Positions 53,085 to 62,782 of a stretch of DNA of 64,000 bases are shown here, piece by piece; the stretch's first letter is position 1; the number at the start of each line of letters is the position of its first letter. A program made the position numbers and the translations under genes. Source of the DNA: Microbacterium sp. JZ31 (lineage in GTDB: Bacteria; Actinomycetota; Actinomycetes; Actinomycetales; Microbacteriaceae); the NCBI RefSeq assembly GCF_016805985.1, contig NZ_CP017661.1, positions 744,001 to 808,000 on the forward strand, written 5' to 3'. The notes beneath the pieces are model-generated. The model saw nothing but the letters and a program-made list of their open reading frames with translations. It had not been told where the DNA came from and did no database searches.

Positions 53085-53857
53085 CGGCGCACATCATCAC
53101 GGGCGGCGGCACCGGCATCGGCGCGGCCACCGCGCGGCTGCTGGCGGACGCGGGGGGCGACGTCGTGATCGTCGGTCGTCGCCCCGAGCCGCTGCAGGCC
53201 GTCGCGGCCACGCACGAGCGGGTCCACGCGATGACGGCCGACGCCGCCGACGGCGCCGACATGGCGCGTGTGGTCGCCGCGACGGCCGAGCGCTTCGGCG
53301 GCGTGGCGGGCCTGGTGGCCAACGCGGGAGGGCACGGCTACTCCACGGTGGGCGACACGACGGACGACGAGTGGCGCGCCAGCCTGGAGGCCAATCTCAC
53401 GACCGCGTTCGTCGCGATCCGCGCGGCGCTCGGCGAGCTCGAGCGCGCGCAGGGCTCGATCGTGGTGGTCTCGTCTATCGCGGGCCTTGCCGCCGGTCCC
53501 GAGACGGCGGGCTACACGGTGGGCAAGCACGCGCTGCTGGGGCTCGTCCGCTCGGTCGCCCGCGACTACGGCCGGCGGGGCGTGCGCATCAACGCGCTGT
53601 GCCCGGGATGGGTGCGCACGCCGATGTCCGACGCGGAGATGTCGGTGCTTGTCGAGCGCGGCGATGCGCAGGACGTCGAGAGCGCGTACGCGCTGGTCAC
53701 TCGCGACGTCCCGCTCGGTCGGGCCGCGCTGCCCGAGGAGATCGCCGCGACCATCGGCTTCCTGCTCGGGCCCGCGTCGGCCTACGTGCACGGCGCCACG
53801 ATCGTCGCCGACGGCGGCAGCACGATCGTCGACGTGCCGACCCTGGCCTACGGATGA
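53081..53857 (+). CDS. Short-chain dehydrogenase/reductase
   Basis: 258 residues. Cofactor loop TGGGTGIGAA, NAG motif (VANAGG), catalytic Ser in VVSSIAG and YTVGK (Tyr-x3-Lys). The R-R following the second strand (VGRRPEP) hints at NADP preference. ATGA overlap with the permease. SDRs of this kind oxidise secondary alcohols; oxidation of a benzylic hydroxyl of an aryl-amino alcohol is possible, not shown. Confidence 0.9.
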   Translation: MTAHIITGGGTGIGAATARLLADAGGDVVIVGRRPEPLQAVAATHERVHAMTADAADGADMARVVAATAERFGGVAGLVANAGGHGYSTVGDTTDDEWRASLEANLTTAFVAIRAALGELERAQGSIVVVSSIAGLAAGPETAGYTVGKHALLGLVRSVARDYGRRGVRINALCPGWVRTPMSDAEMSVLVERGDAQDVESAYALVTRDVPLGRAALPEEIAATIGFLLGPASAYVHGATIVADGGSTIVDVPTLAYG

Positions 53858-53943
53858 CGCGCCGGCCCCTTCCCGCGGATCGCGCGACGGCGGACCGCCG
53901 CGCGCCGGATCCCGCACACCCGCACGGAGCAGAGAGCAGGAGC

Positions 53944-55005
53944 ATGACCATGCACCCCGCGGCCACCGCGCCGCCCTTCACCCTGGACGCCGCCGAGGCG
54001 CTCGCGCGCGCGGCGCTGCCGCGCTTCGGGCTCGGGCCCGACGCGCGCATCGAGTTCGTCAAGCACCGCGAGAACCACACGTATCGCGTCACGGACGGCG
54101 ACGAGGAGGTCGCGCTGCGCGTGCACCGCTCGGGCTACCGCGACGACGCCGAGATCGCGAGCGAACTGCGCTGGATCGCTCTGCTGTCGGCGCACGGGGT
54201 GCCCGTGCCCCGCGTACGCAGCACGAGCGCGGGGGAGCCGTACGCGGTGGTGGAGCACGGCGGCCACACGCGCCGCGTGTCCGTGCAAGAGTGGCTCGAC
54301 GCCGAGCAGGCGGGCGACGTGGTCGACTGGTTCGAGGGCCGCACGCGCCCCAGCGCCGAGCTGTTCGGCGTGCTCGGAGACCTCGCCGCCCGGCTGCACG
54401 ACGCAGCGGAGCGGATGGGCACGCCCACGTGGTTCCGCCGCGCCGCGTGGGACGCCGAGGGGCTGGCGGGCGAGGCGCCGCGCTGGGGCGTCGCGGAGGC
54501 GCTGACAACGCTCGGCCCGGAGGAGCGCGAGCTGTTCGCGCGCGCCCGGGCGCGCGCGCACCGTGACATCCTCCGGGTGCCGCGCAGCGCGCGCAGCTTC
54601 GGCGTCATCCACGCCGACCTGACACCCGAGAACGTGCTGCGCCGCGCCGACGGAGCCCACGTCGCGATCGACTTCGACGACTTCGGGGAGGGCTACTACC
54701 TGTTCGACCTCGCCACGATCCTGTGGTGGGCATCGCGGCTCGACGACGTGGCCGACCTGCGCGTGGCGCTGCTGGACGGATACACCGCGGTGCGCCCCCT
54801 GGGGCCCGAGCTGGCCGCCCTCGACGCGCTGGTGATCGCCCGGGGGTCGAGCTACCTCGGCTGGGCGGCCGACCGGGCCGGCGACGACGCCGCCCAGTGG
54901 ATCGCCGACCGGGTGGCGCCCTGGGCGCGCCACCTGTGCGCCGCCTACGTGGCGGGCGAGCCCCTGCCCTGGCACACGACACACTCCCGAGAGGACGCCT
55001 CATGA
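53944..55005 (+). CDS. APH-fold small-molecule kinase (amino alcohol kinase candidate)
   Basis: 353 residues. The aminoglycoside phosphotransferase/choline kinase fold is recognised by Brenner's motif IHADLTPENVL (catalytic Asp, Asn) and the DFG-like IDFDDFGEGYYLFDL. KHRENHTYRV marks the N-lobe. Its overlap by four bases (ATGA) with a phospho-lyase-like gene points to a kinase that phosphorylates an amino alcohol such as ethanolamine, hydroxylysine or an aryl-ethanolamine. Antibiotic resistance is unlikely in this context. ATG at 53944; a second Met codon follows at 53950. Confidence 0.8.
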   Translation: MTMHPAATAPPFTLDAAEALARAALPRFGLGPDARIEFVKHRENHTYRVTDGDEEVALRVHRSGYRDDAEIASELRWIALLSAHGVPVPRVRSTSAGEPYAVVEHGGHTRRVSVQEWLDAEQAGDVVDWFEGRTRPSAELFGVLGDLAARLHDAAERMGTPTWFRRAAWDAEGLAGEAPRWGVAEALTTLGPEERELFARARARAHRDILRVPRSARSFGVIHADLTPENVLRRADGAHVAIDFDDFGEGYYLFDLATILWWASRLDDVADLRVALLDGYTAVRPLGPELAALDALVIARGSSYLGWAADRAGDDAAQWIADRVAPWARHLCAAYVAGEPLPWHTTHSREDAS

Positions 55006-56285
55006 CGAACGACCTGCTGGCACGACGCCACGCCACGCTGGGCCCGCACTCGCCGCTGTTCTACCGCGCGCCGCTGGAGATGGTGCGCGGCGAGGGCGTG
55101 TGGCTGACCGACGCGCAGGGCCGCCGCTACCTCGACGCCTACAACAACGTGCCCCACGTGGGGCACAGCCACCCGCGCGTGGTCGCGGCCGTGGCCGAGC
55201 AGATGGCGACGCTCAACATCCACACCCGCTACCTGAACGAGCGCGTGGTGCGCTACGCCGAGAAGCTGCTGGCGCTGTTCGACCCGGGACTGGATCGTCT
55301 CTTCCTCACCAACAGCGGATCCGAGGCGAACGAGCTCGCGATCCGCATCGCGCGCCAGCACACGGGGCACCGGGGCGTGATCGTGAGCGACTTCAGCTAC
55401 CACGGCAACACCATCACGCTGGCGGAGGTCACGACCGGGCTGGACGCCGCGGAGGCGCTCGCGCCGCATGCGCGGGCCATCCGCATCCCGGACCTGGACG
55501 CCACGGACGCGCCCGACGAGCAGACCCTGCTGCGATCCGCGCTCGCCGAGCTTGACGCCGCGATCGCCTCGCTGGACGAAGCGGGGTTCGGCGTCGCGGT
55601 ACTGCTGATCGACACGCTCTTCACGACCGAGGGCGTGGTGCGTCCGCCGCGGGACTTCGTGCGCCTGGCGGCCGAGAGGGTGCGGCGCGCGGGCGGCCTG
55701 GTGATCGCCGACGAGGTGCAGCCCGGGTTCGGACGCATCGGCACGTACTGGTGGGGCTATCAGCAGTGGGGCTTCACCCCGGATTTCGTCACGATGGGCA
55801 AGTCGATGGGCAACGGCCACCCCGTCGCGGGTGTGGTGACCACGCAGGCGCTGCTGGAGGAGTTCGGCTCACACAATATGTTCTTCAACACGTTCGCGGG
55901 CAACCCCGTCTCCGCCGCCGCCGCCGAGGCCGTCCTCGACGTGATCCATGACGAAGGGCTGCGTGAGCGCGCGGCCGAGAACGGCGCGTTCATCCGCGAG
56001 CGCCTCGAGGCGATCACGGCGTCGTACGAGGCTCTGGGGCCGGTGCGCGGCGCCGGCCTGTTCTTCGGCTTCGAGATCTTCGCGGACGCGGCACGCTCGA
56101 CGCCCGACCCGGCAACGACGAAGGACCTCGTCGAGGACATGCGTGAGCGCGGCGTCCTGCTCAGCCGAATCGGTCGCCACGACTCCGTCTTCAAGATCCG
56201 ACCGCCGCTCGCACTCGAGCGTGCGCACGCGGAACGGCTGCTCGCGACGATCGAGGAGAGCATCGCGGTGCGGTTCGGCAGCTGA
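55002..56285 (+). CDS. Class III PLP enzyme, amino-alcohol O-phosphate phospho-lyase-like
   Basis: 427 residues of the class III aminotransferase fold. PLP Lys267 lies in TMGKSMGNG; the PLP Asp is in VIADEVQPGFGR. The substrate region YNNVPHVGHSHPRV closely follows the NNVAHVGHCHP signature of ethanolamine-phosphate and phospho-hydroxylysine phospho-lyases, not that of ordinary omega-transaminases. The reaction would eliminate phosphate and ammonia from the O-phosphate made by the preceding kinase, leaving an aldehyde. A conventional transaminase remains possible. Confidence 0.8.
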   Translation: MTNDLLARRHATLGPHSPLFYRAPLEMVRGEGVWLTDAQGRRYLDAYNNVPHVGHSHPRVVAAVAEQMATLNIHTRYLNERVVRYAEKLLALFDPGLDRLFLTNSGSEANELAIRIARQHTGHRGVIVSDFSYHGNTITLAEVTTGLDAAEALAPHARAIRIPDLDATDAPDEQTLLRSALAELDAAIASLDEAGFGVAVLLIDTLFTTEGVVRPPRDFVRLAAERVRRAGGLVIADEVQPGFGRIGTYWWGYQQWGFTPDFVTMGKSMGNGHPVAGVVTTQALLEEFGSHNMFFNTFAGNPVSAAAAEAVLDVIHDEGLRERAAENGAFIRERLEAITASYEALGPVRGAGLFFGFEIFADAARSTPDPATTKDLVEDMRERGVLLSRIGRHDSVFKIRPPLALERAHAERLLATIEESIAVRFGS

Positions 56286-56320
56286 GCCCGGCCCGGTCCA
56301 CGTCCGGCAGAATCGAATGC

Positions 56321-56965
56321 ATGCCGAAGATCGTCGACCGCGACGCACGCCGCCTGGAGATCGTCGAGACGTATGTCAAGCTCGCGGCGGCTGAGGGCTT
56401 CGAGGCGGTCACGACCCGTCGGCTCGCCAGCGAGCTCGGCGTGGCCGCCGGCGCGCTGTGGCACTACTTCAAGGGCTTCGATGAGGTGCTGCTGCGGGCC
56501 TTCCAATTGATGTACGAGCGCACGGACGCCCGCATGCAGGCGCAGACGAAATCTCGGCGCGGGATGGACGCGCTGTGCGCGCTGGTCGAGCAGACGCATC
56601 CGCTGGACCGTCTGACGAGCGATGAGGCGCACGTCGTGGTCAGCTTCTGGGGACGCGTGCCGTTTCACAAGGACTTCGCGCAGATCCAGTCGAGCGTGGA
56701 GGACCACTGGCATCTCACCTACTCTCGTGCGCTCGAGCAGGCGGTCGAGGACGGCGAGCTGATCGCCGAGACGCCCGTGCAGGGCCTCACGGACGCGTTG
56801 CTCGCGCTGGTGACGGGCTATCAGGTGGAGCATGTCCTGCGCACGCGTATCTCCGAGCCGGCGCGTCAGTGGGGCGTGATCCAGACGCTGCTCGGCCCGT
56901 GGCTGACGCCCGCGGGCGCGGAGCGCGGTCGATTCGACGAAAGGGCGGCGGCCGTCACCGGGTGA
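56321..56965 (+). CDS. TetR-family regulator of the amine module
   Basis: 214 residues. Helix-turn-helix: LAAAEGFEAVTTRRLASELG then AAGALWHYFKGFDEVLLRAF (typical Y-H-Y-F end). The C-terminal ligand domain has no clear motif. It is the last gene of the box C unit, 35 bases after the phospho-lyase. The three GAGC-N4-GCTC palindromes in the module are the expected size for TetR operators, so this is the best candidate for their regulator (inference). Confidence 0.85.
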   Translation: MPKIVDRDARRLEIVETYVKLAAAEGFEAVTTRRLASELGVAAGALWHYFKGFDEVLLRAFQLMYERTDARMQAQTKSRRGMDALCALVEQTHPLDRLTSDEAHVVVSFWGRVPFHKDFAQIQSSVEDHWHLTYSRALEQAVEDGELIAETPVQGLTDALLALVTGYQVEHVLRTRISEPARQWGVIQTLLGPWLTPAGAERGRFDERAAAVTG

Positions 56966-56980
56966 CAGCCGCCGCTCTTT
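56940..56980 (+). terminator. Terminator overlapping the 3' end of tetR
   Basis: AAAGGGCGGCGGC pairs with GCCGCCGCTCTTT (one mismatch). The stop codon lies in the loop, so translation to the end of the gene would meet the hairpin. Confidence 0.65.
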
Positions 56981-57023
56981 CGGATGCGCCGGCGACGCGG
57001 CCTTCAGCCGCCCGCGGGAGTCC

Positions 57024-58172
57024 TCAGATCACCTGAGCCCGCTCCACGACCTCCGCGATCCGGGGGAACAGGGGGTGCTCGGGCTCGAGGCCCGTCACCT
57101 GCGACGTGAAAGCCTGCGCATCGAGCTCGCGCAGCAGGCGCTGCAGGTCGACCGACTGGTCGTCCTCCGGGTCGTCGAACGCGAGCAGCGCGCTCACGGC
57201 GTGCAGCAGACCGTCCACCTTCAGGTCGCGCTCGGCCGCCTCCGCGGCCGGCCCGACGAATCGCTCGTGGCGCGACAGCTTGCGCAGCGGCTGCCGCCCC
57301 ACGCGCCACACCGTGTCGGGAAGCGCGGGGTTGCGGAAGCGGCCGAGGATCGTCGCGCGATACTGCGCGAGATCCTCCGGGTCGAATCCGTGCTTGGCCG
57401 CCAGGAGGGCGGACGTCTCCTCGAGCGCGGCCGCCACGCCCGCGGCCACCGACTCGTCCGCCAGCGCATCCGAGATCTTCTCGAGGCCCGCGCGGGCGCC
57501 GAGATAGGCGGCCGTCGCGTGCCCGGTGTTGACCGTGAAGAGCTTGCGCTCGATGTACGGGGCGAGGTCGTCCACGAAGTGCGCGCCCGGGATCTCCGGC
57601 GGGTTGGCGCCGAACGGGTGCTTCTCGATCGCCCACTCGAAGAACGGCTCGACCGTCACGTCGATCCCGTGCCCCTCGGGCTGGCCCGGCACGATCCGGT
57701 CCACCGCCGTGTTGGCGAACACCGCGCGGCCGGCGAGCGCGTCCCAGCTCTCGCCCGCCGACTCCTGCATGTGATCCCGCAGGGTGTCGGTCGCGCCGAT
57801 CGCGTTCTCGCACGCCATGACCTGCAGGGGAGCGGCATCCGGATCGCGCAGCGCGAGTCCGGCGACGATGTGCGGCGCGATGAAGCGCAGCACGGTCGGC
57901 CCGACGGCGGTGGTGACGACGTCCGCCGTCGCCACCTCCGCCGCCACGGCCTCCGGGTCGGCCGCGCTGTCGATCGCGCGGAATCTCGTCACGACCTTGT
58001 CGCGGCCCCCCTCTCCGACCTCGTGCACGGTGTACTCGTCCGCGGCGTTGATCGCATCGACCAGCGCCGTCGCGACGTCCGAGAACACCACCTCGTACCC
58101 GCCCTCGTGGAGCAGGAGCCCCACGAAGCCGCGCCCGATGTTCCCCGCACCGAAGTGGAGTGCCTTCTTCAT
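57024..58172 (-). CDS. mtlD: Mannitol-1-phosphate 5-dehydrogenase
   Basis: 382 residues, long-chain polyol dehydrogenase. NAD site [14 protein letters not shown] at the N-terminus; [16 protein letters not shown] is the catalytic Lys/Asn/His region. Converts mannitol 1-phosphate to fructose 6-phosphate. It follows mtlA with an 8-base gap in the same operon. Confidence 0.95.
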   Translation of the reverse strand: MKKALHFGAGNIGRGFVGLLLHEGGYEVVFSDVATALVDAINAADEYTVHEVGEGGRDKVVTRFRAIDSAADPEAVAAEVATADVVTTAVGPTVLRFIAPHIVAGLALRDPDAAPLQVMACENAIGATDTLRDHMQESAGESWDALAGRAVFANTAVDRIVPGQPEGHGIDVTVEPFFEWAIEKHPFGANPPEIPGAHFVDDLAPYIERKLFTVNTGHATAAYLGARAGLEKISDALADESVAAGVAAALEETSALLAAKHGFDPEDLAQYRATILGRFRNPALPDTVWRVGRQPLRKLSRHERFVGPAAEAAERDLKVDGLLHAVSALLAFDDPEDDQSVDLQRLLRELDAQAFTSQVTGLEPEHPLFPRIAEVVERAQVI

Positions 58173-58180
58173 GATCCGGA

Positions 58181-60286
58181 TCAGCCCTCGTTCATCGTCT
58201 TGAGCAGTGCGTACAGGTCCTCGGGCGTCTGGGCCCGCTTGAGCTGCTCGACCTGCTCCTCGTCCGAGAACAGGAGCGCGACGTTCTGCAGCAGACCGAG
58301 GTGCTCGTCGCCCTTGCCGGCGATGCCGACGACGAAGCTCACCTGCTCGCCGTCCCAGTCGACGCCGCCGTCGTACCGGACGACCGTGAGCGCCGAGTCG
58401 AGCACCGCGTCCTTGGCGGCGTTGGTGCCGTGCGGGATCGCCAGCTCGTTGCCCATGAACGTCGAGACGGTCTGCTCGCGCTCGAGCATGGCGTCGTAGT
58501 ACCGGCCCGTGACGGCGCCGGCGGCCTCGAGCATGTCGGCGGCCTCGCGGATCGCCTCGTCGCGCGAGACGGATCCGGCGTGGATCCGCACGCTGCCCTG
58601 CGTGAGCACCGCGTCGTCGCCTGCCGCGCCGGACGCGGCCGCGGCAGCCGTGGCGCGCGCCTCGGCGCGCGTCGCGGGAGCCCCGGTGCCCGCCATGCCA
58701 TCAGGCGCGGTGGGCACATCCTGCGGCGCCACGTCGACGCTGTCCGCCGCGCGCTGCTGCAGCACGAGCTGGACGACCTCGTCGTACTTCGGCGAGTTCA
58801 TGAAGTTGTCCACCGAGACGTGCACGGCCGACTGCTCGCGCTGGCGTGCGCGGTCGGTCAGCTGCGCCTGCGTGATGACCAGGTCGGCGTTGCCGTCGAG
58901 CGACGCGATCGCCTTGTTGGTCACGTTCACGTCCGTGATCCCGGCGGCCTTGAACTTGTTGCGCAGCACGCTCGCACCCATGGCGGAGGAGCCCATGCCG
59001 GCGTCGCACGCGAACACCACGCGCTCGATCGCCTGGGTGGGAGCGAGGGTCGCGACGCCCGTGGCGGCCGTGGCGCCCGCGAGCCCGCTCAGGGCCGCGG
59101 AGGACTTGCCCTTGTTCGCCTGCGTCTGCGCCACGGCGGCGGAGAAGCCGTCCGCGCCCGCGGCCTCGGCCGCGAGGTCGCGCTTGCGGCTTGCGCGCAG
59201 GATCACTGCCGCGACGAGGAACGTCACGAGTGCCGAGAGGACGACCGACAGGATCACGCCGACGTAGCTGTCGCGCGCCGTCTGGGCGAGCACGGCGATG
59301 ATCGAACCCGGCGCCGCCGGGGCGACGAGCCCGGTCTGGAAGATCGCGTTCGTGCCGACGCCCGTCGCGCCGCCCGCGATCACGGCGAGCAGCAGAGCGG
59401 GCTTCATCAGCACGTACGGGAAGTACACCTCGTGGATGCCGCCGAAGAACTGGATGATGGCCGCGCCGGGAGCCGACGCGCGCGCCGCGCCGACACCGAA
59501 GAACGTGAAGGCCAGCAGGACGCCGAGGCCCGGGCCGGGGTTCGCCTCGAGCAGGAACAGGATCGACTTGCCCGTCTCGGCCGACTCCGCGGTGCCGAGC
59601 GGGGTGAGCACGCCGTGGTTGATGGCGTTGTTCAGGAAGAAGACCTTCGCGGGCTCGATCAGGATGCTCGTGAGCGGCAGCAGGCCGTTGTCGACGAGCC
59701 AGCCGACCGCTCCGCCGAGGACGTCCATGATCCAGTTCACGATCGGCGCCAGCACGTAGAACGCGAACACGGCGGCGATGAAGCCGAAGATGCCGGCCGA
59801 GAACATGTTGACGAGCATCTCGAAGCCCGCCCTGATCTTGCCCTCCCACAGGCGGTCGAGCTTCTTCATGACCCACGCCGCGAGCGGGCCCATGATCATC
59901 GCGCCGATGAACATGTGGATCGTGTTGATGGGCTCCTCGCCGGCGGCGACGAGCTCGAGGTTCCGCTGAGTGATCAGCCAGTCGGAGCCCGCGATGGCAC
60001 CGAACGTGGCGACCGCGCCGACGACGGCGCCTCGCGTCTCGTAGACCATCCGGCCGCCCTGGTACGCGATCAGGATCGGGAGGAGGTAGTGGATCATCGG
60101 GCCGACGATCGACTCGAGCGCCGGGTTGGGCGTCCAGCCGGCGGCGATGAAGAACGCCGTGAAGATCCCCCACGCGATGAGAGCAGGGATGTTGGGCATG
60201 ATCATGCCCGAGAGGAACGTGCCGACCTTCTGCACGCCCACTCGGAAACCGCCGGGCGACTTCGCCGCGACTTGGGTGTCCGTCAT
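58181..60286 (-). CDS. mtlA: Mannitol-specific PTS EIICBA component
   Basis: 701 residues in the EIIC-EIIB-EIIA order. EIIC, residues 1 to about 370, membrane ([20 protein letters not shown]). EIIB carries the phosphorylated Cys427 in [16 protein letters not shown], the last 140 residues, carries His619 in LAIPHGTN. A linker rich in Ala/Thr (about 545-580) joins B and A. It imports mannitol as mannitol 1-phosphate. The ATG at 60286 matches the family start; upstream extension to 60388 is not supported. Confidence 0.95.
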   Translation of the reverse strand: MTDTQVAAKSPGGFRVGVQKVGTFLSGMIMPNIPALIAWGIFTAFFIAAGWTPNPALESIVGPMIHYLLPILIAYQGGRMVYETRGAVVGAVATFGAIAGSDWLITQRNLELVAAGEEPINTIHMFIGAMIMGPLAAWVMKKLDRLWEGKIRAGFEMLVNMFSAGIFGFIAAVFAFYVLAPIVNWIMDVLGGAVGWLVDNGLLPLTSILIEPAKVFFLNNAINHGVLTPLGTAESAETGKSILFLLEANPGPGLGVLLAFTFFGVGAARASAPGAAIIQFFGGIHEVYFPYVLMKPALLLAVIAGGATGVGTNAIFQTGLVAPAAPGSIIAVLAQTARDSYVGVILSVVLSALVTFLVAAVILRASRKRDLAAEAAGADGFSAAVAQTQANKGKSSAALSGLAGATAATGVATLAPTQAIERVVFACDAGMGSSAMGASVLRNKFKAAGITDVNVTNKAIASLDGNADLVITQAQLTDRARQREQSAVHVSVDNFMNSPKYDEVVQLVLQQRAADSVDVAPQDVPTAPDGMAGTGAPATRAEARATAAAAASGAAGDDAVLTQGSVRIHAGSVSRDEAIREAADMLEAAGAVTGRYYDAMLEREQTVSTFMGNELAIPHGTNAAKDAVLDSALTVVRYDGGVDWDGEQVSFVVGIAGKGDEHLGLLQNVALLFSDEEQVEQLKRAQTPEDLYALLKTMNEG

Positions 60287-60341
60287 GATGACTCGTCTTT
60301 CTGCTGTGTGATTCGGGTAGGAGTTGCGGGTGGAGGAGACG

Positions 60342-62015
60342 TCAGGATCCGGCGGCGTCCCGGGCGGCCGCGCGGGCGCCGGCCGCATCCTCCGCGTCGA
60401 GGGCGGCCTGCGCGATGCGGCGGGCGTCGTCGAGCGTGAAGCGGCCGAGCGCGTACCGCACGTCGGCCAGCGCCGCGGGCGCCATCGACAGCGTGGTGGC
60501 GCCGAGACCCACGAGCACGACGGCGAGCAGCGGGTCGGCGGCGGCCTCGCCGCAGATGCCGACCGGCTTGCCGTGCGCCCGGCCCGCCTCGCCGACGTGC
60601 GAGATGAGCTGCAGCACCGCCGGGTGCCACGGGTCCTGCAGGGTCGCGACCGTGCCCAGGAGGCGATCCGCCGCCATCGTGTACTGCGTGAGGTCGTTCG
60701 TGCCGATCGAGGCGAAGTCGGCGTGCGCGAGCACGCGGTCCGCGAGCAGCGCGCTGGCGGGAACCTCGACCATGACGCCCGCGGTCTTCAGGCCCAGTTC
60801 GCGCGCGAGCGACGTGAAGTACCGCGTCTCCTCCACGGTCGCGATCATCGGGGCCATGACCCACAGGTCGGCGTCCGTCTCGGCGTCGGCACGGGCGAGG
60901 GCCGTCAGCTGGTCGCGCAGAATCTGCTCGCTCGCGCGCAGCGCGCGCAGGCCACGCAGGCCCAGGGCCGGGTTGTCCTCGGGCGCGTCGTTCAGGAACG
61001 GCAGCGGCTTGTCGGCGCCGGCGTCGAGCACGCGCACGACGACCTTCTTGCCGGCGAACGCGGTCAGGAGCTTCGTGTACTCGGCCTGCTGCGCCTCGAC
61101 GGTGGGCGCCTCCTTGGAGCTCAGGAACAGGAACTCCGTGCGGAACAGGCCCACGCCCTCCGCGCCGAGCTCGAGCGCCTCGGCGGCGCCCGCGGGCGAG
61201 CCGAGGTTCGCCAGCAGCGGCACGGCCGTGCCGTCCGCCATCGCACCCGGCGTCACGGGAGCGGCCTCCGCCGCGCCGCGCTCATCCGCCCGGCGCTGCG
61301 CGTCGGAGAGCTGCTCGTCCGACGGGTCCGCGATCACGGATCCGGCCGCGGCGTCCACGATCACGGTGTCGCCGTCGGCGAGGCGCGCGGCGGCCGACGC
61401 GCCGACGACCGCGACGATGCCCTTCTCGCGCGCGAGGATCGCCGTGTGCGAGGTCGGCCCGCCGTCGGTCGTGACGAGCGCGAGCACGCGGTTGGGCGAG
61501 GCGGGATCGAGGTCGAGCAGGGCCGTGTCGGCGGGTGCGAGGTCCGGGGCGACGAGCACGAACGGGTGGCCGGGGGTCGGCACGCCCGGCGCGGGCTCGC
61601 CGCGCAGGTGCGCGATCACGCGCGCGGCGACGTCGTCGAGGTCGGCGGCGCGCTCGCCGAGGTAGCCGCCGACGGCCTCAAGCGTCGCGCGGAACTCCGC
61701 GAACGCGTCGTGCACGGCCCACTCGGCCGTCTTGCCGGCGTCGAGCCGCGTCTGCACGGCCTCCTCGAGCGTCGGGTCCTCAGCCATCATCGCCTGCGCC
61801 TCGAGCACGTCGCGCGCGGCTCCGCCCGCGGCCTCCGCCCGTCGGTTGAGCTCGGCCGAGACCGCGGCGACGGCCTCGCGCACGCGCGCGGCCTCCTCGT
61901 CCGCGGGGCGGGCGCTCGCCTCGTCCCGCGGCGCAGGGGCGCGCTCCGCCATGCGGGCGACCTGGCCCTGGGCGACGCCCAGCCCGATGCCGACGCCCGT
62001 GATCGTGTCGCTCAT
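60342..62015 (-). CDS. ptsI: PTS enzyme I (phosphoenolpyruvate-protein phosphotransferase)
   Basis: About 557 residues. Phospho-His region GGPTSHTAILARE, PEP-binding FRTEFLF and SIGTNDLTQY, and active-site Cys in VGICGEAAAD. It passes phosphate from PEP to HPr. Start: ATG 62015 is used; GTG 62024, overlapping the ptsH stop as GTGA, is a good alternative adding three residues. Confidence 0.95.
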   Translation of the reverse strand: MSDTITGVGIGLGVAQGQVARMAERAPAPRDEASARPADEEAARVREAVAAVSAELNRRAEAAGGAARDVLEAQAMMAEDPTLEEAVQTRLDAGKTAEWAVHDAFAEFRATLEAVGGYLGERAADLDDVAARVIAHLRGEPAPGVPTPGHPFVLVAPDLAPADTALLDLDPASPNRVLALVTTDGGPTSHTAILAREKGIVAVVGASAAARLADGDTVIVDAAAGSVIADPSDEQLSDAQRRADERGAAEAAPVTPGAMADGTAVPLLANLGSPAGAAEALELGAEGVGLFRTEFLFLSSKEAPTVEAQQAEYTKLLTAFAGKKVVVRVLDAGADKPLPFLNDAPEDNPALGLRGLRALRASEQILRDQLTALARADAETDADLWVMAPMIATVEETRYFTSLARELGLKTAGVMVEVPASALLADRVLAHADFASIGTNDLTQYTMAADRLLGTVATLQDPWHPAVLQLISHVGEAGRAHGKPVGICGEAAADPLLAVVLVGLGATTLSMAPAALADVRYALGRFTLDDARRIAQAALDAEDAAGARAAARDAAGS

Positions 62016-62020
62016 GGGGC

Positions 62021-62290
62021 TCACTCGGCGTCGTGGTCGGTGGTCAGCAGCTGCTCGAGCGTGTCGAGCACTCCCTCGCCGCCTTCGCCCTCCGCCGTCA
62101 GGGTGACCGTGTCGCCCTGCTCGACGCCGAGCGCGATCACGCCGAGGATGCTCGCGGCGTTGACCGGCTTGCCGTCGCCCTTCGCGATCGTGACGGGCAC
62201 TCCCGCGTCCTTCGCCGCCTGCGCGAACAGCTTCGCGGGGCGCGCGTGAAGCCCGTGCGACGAGCCGATCTGAACGTTGCGAGTGGCCAT
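62021..62290 (-). CDS. ptsH: Phosphocarrier protein HPr
   Basis: 89 residues. Phosphorylation site His15 in SSHGLHARPA. Ser46 region reads NAASILGVIALG, the site used by HPr kinase in Firmicutes but not usually in Actinobacteria. It relays phosphate from enzyme I to EIIA domains such as that of MtlA. Confidence 0.96.
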   Translation of the reverse strand: MATRNVQIGSSHGLHARPAKLFAQAAKDAGVPVTIAKGDGKPVNAASILGVIALGVEQGDTVTLTAEGEGGEGVLDTLEQLLTTDHDAE

Positions 62291-62305
62291 TGTGGTGTCC
62301 TTTCG

Positions 62306-62641
62306 TCAGGCGGTCTCCGCGGTCGCGGATCCCGTTGCGGAGGGGGCGGCGGCGGTCACGAGCGCCAGGGCGCGGCTGCCGTCGCTGTCGGCGAAGATGT
62401 CGTCGGGAAGCAGCACGACGCGCACGCCCCGCGGTGCGGCGAGGCGGTGGATCTCGTCGAGCGAGCGCTCGAGATGCGGGCCGACCAGGACGACGTCGGT
62501 CGAGCGCAGGTCATCGGCGAGCGAGGACGCGGAACCGGCGGAGGCGCTGAGCGGCATCCCGGCCAGGGCGGCCGCGCGACGGAGGCGCAGGGCGACGAAC
62601 GTGCTGGACGCGCCCGCACCGCACACCACGAGGATCCTCAT
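62306..62641 (-). CDS. PTS EIIB, lactose/cellobiose-type (stand-alone)
   Basis: 111 residues. Cys7 in ILVVCGAGASST is the phosphocysteine of the P-loop-like EIIB site. No EIIC or EIIA partner lies next to it; mtlA has its own EIIB. It may serve a sugar system elsewhere or act in regulation with the divergent PRD regulator. It is 15 bases upstream of ptsH and probably cotranscribed. Confidence 0.8.
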   Translation of the reverse strand: MRILVVCGAGASSTFVALRLRRAAALAGMPLSASAGSASSLADDLRSTDVVLVGPHLERSLDEIHRLAAPRGVRVVLLPDDIFADSDGSRALALVTAAAPSATGSATAETA

Positions 62642-62721
62642 CGACCGCACAGCCTCTTCTTCTTCGCAAAGTCCTTCTGGTCGATCCTGACCGGCCGCTG
62701 AGAGCGCCGCAACGAGGGTTG

Positions 62722-62739
62722 TTTCCGCCCGGGCGGAAA
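62722..62739. promoter_or_regulatory. Perfect 18-bp palindrome in the EIIB / mtlR divergent promoter
   Basis: TTTCCGCCCGGGCGGAAA is its own reverse complement, 81 bases before the EIIB start and 43 before the PRD regulator start. It is a likely operator for the regulator. Confidence 0.6.
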
Positions 62740-62782
62740 GTTTCGACCGTGGCCCCAGGTGCCGCGTGATTGACTGGCGAGC

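Noticed and set aside
53944..55005. Aminoglycoside resistance phosphotransferase
   Set aside because: The fold matches, but overlap with a phospho-lyase-like gene in an amine catabolic unit favours an amino-alcohol kinase.
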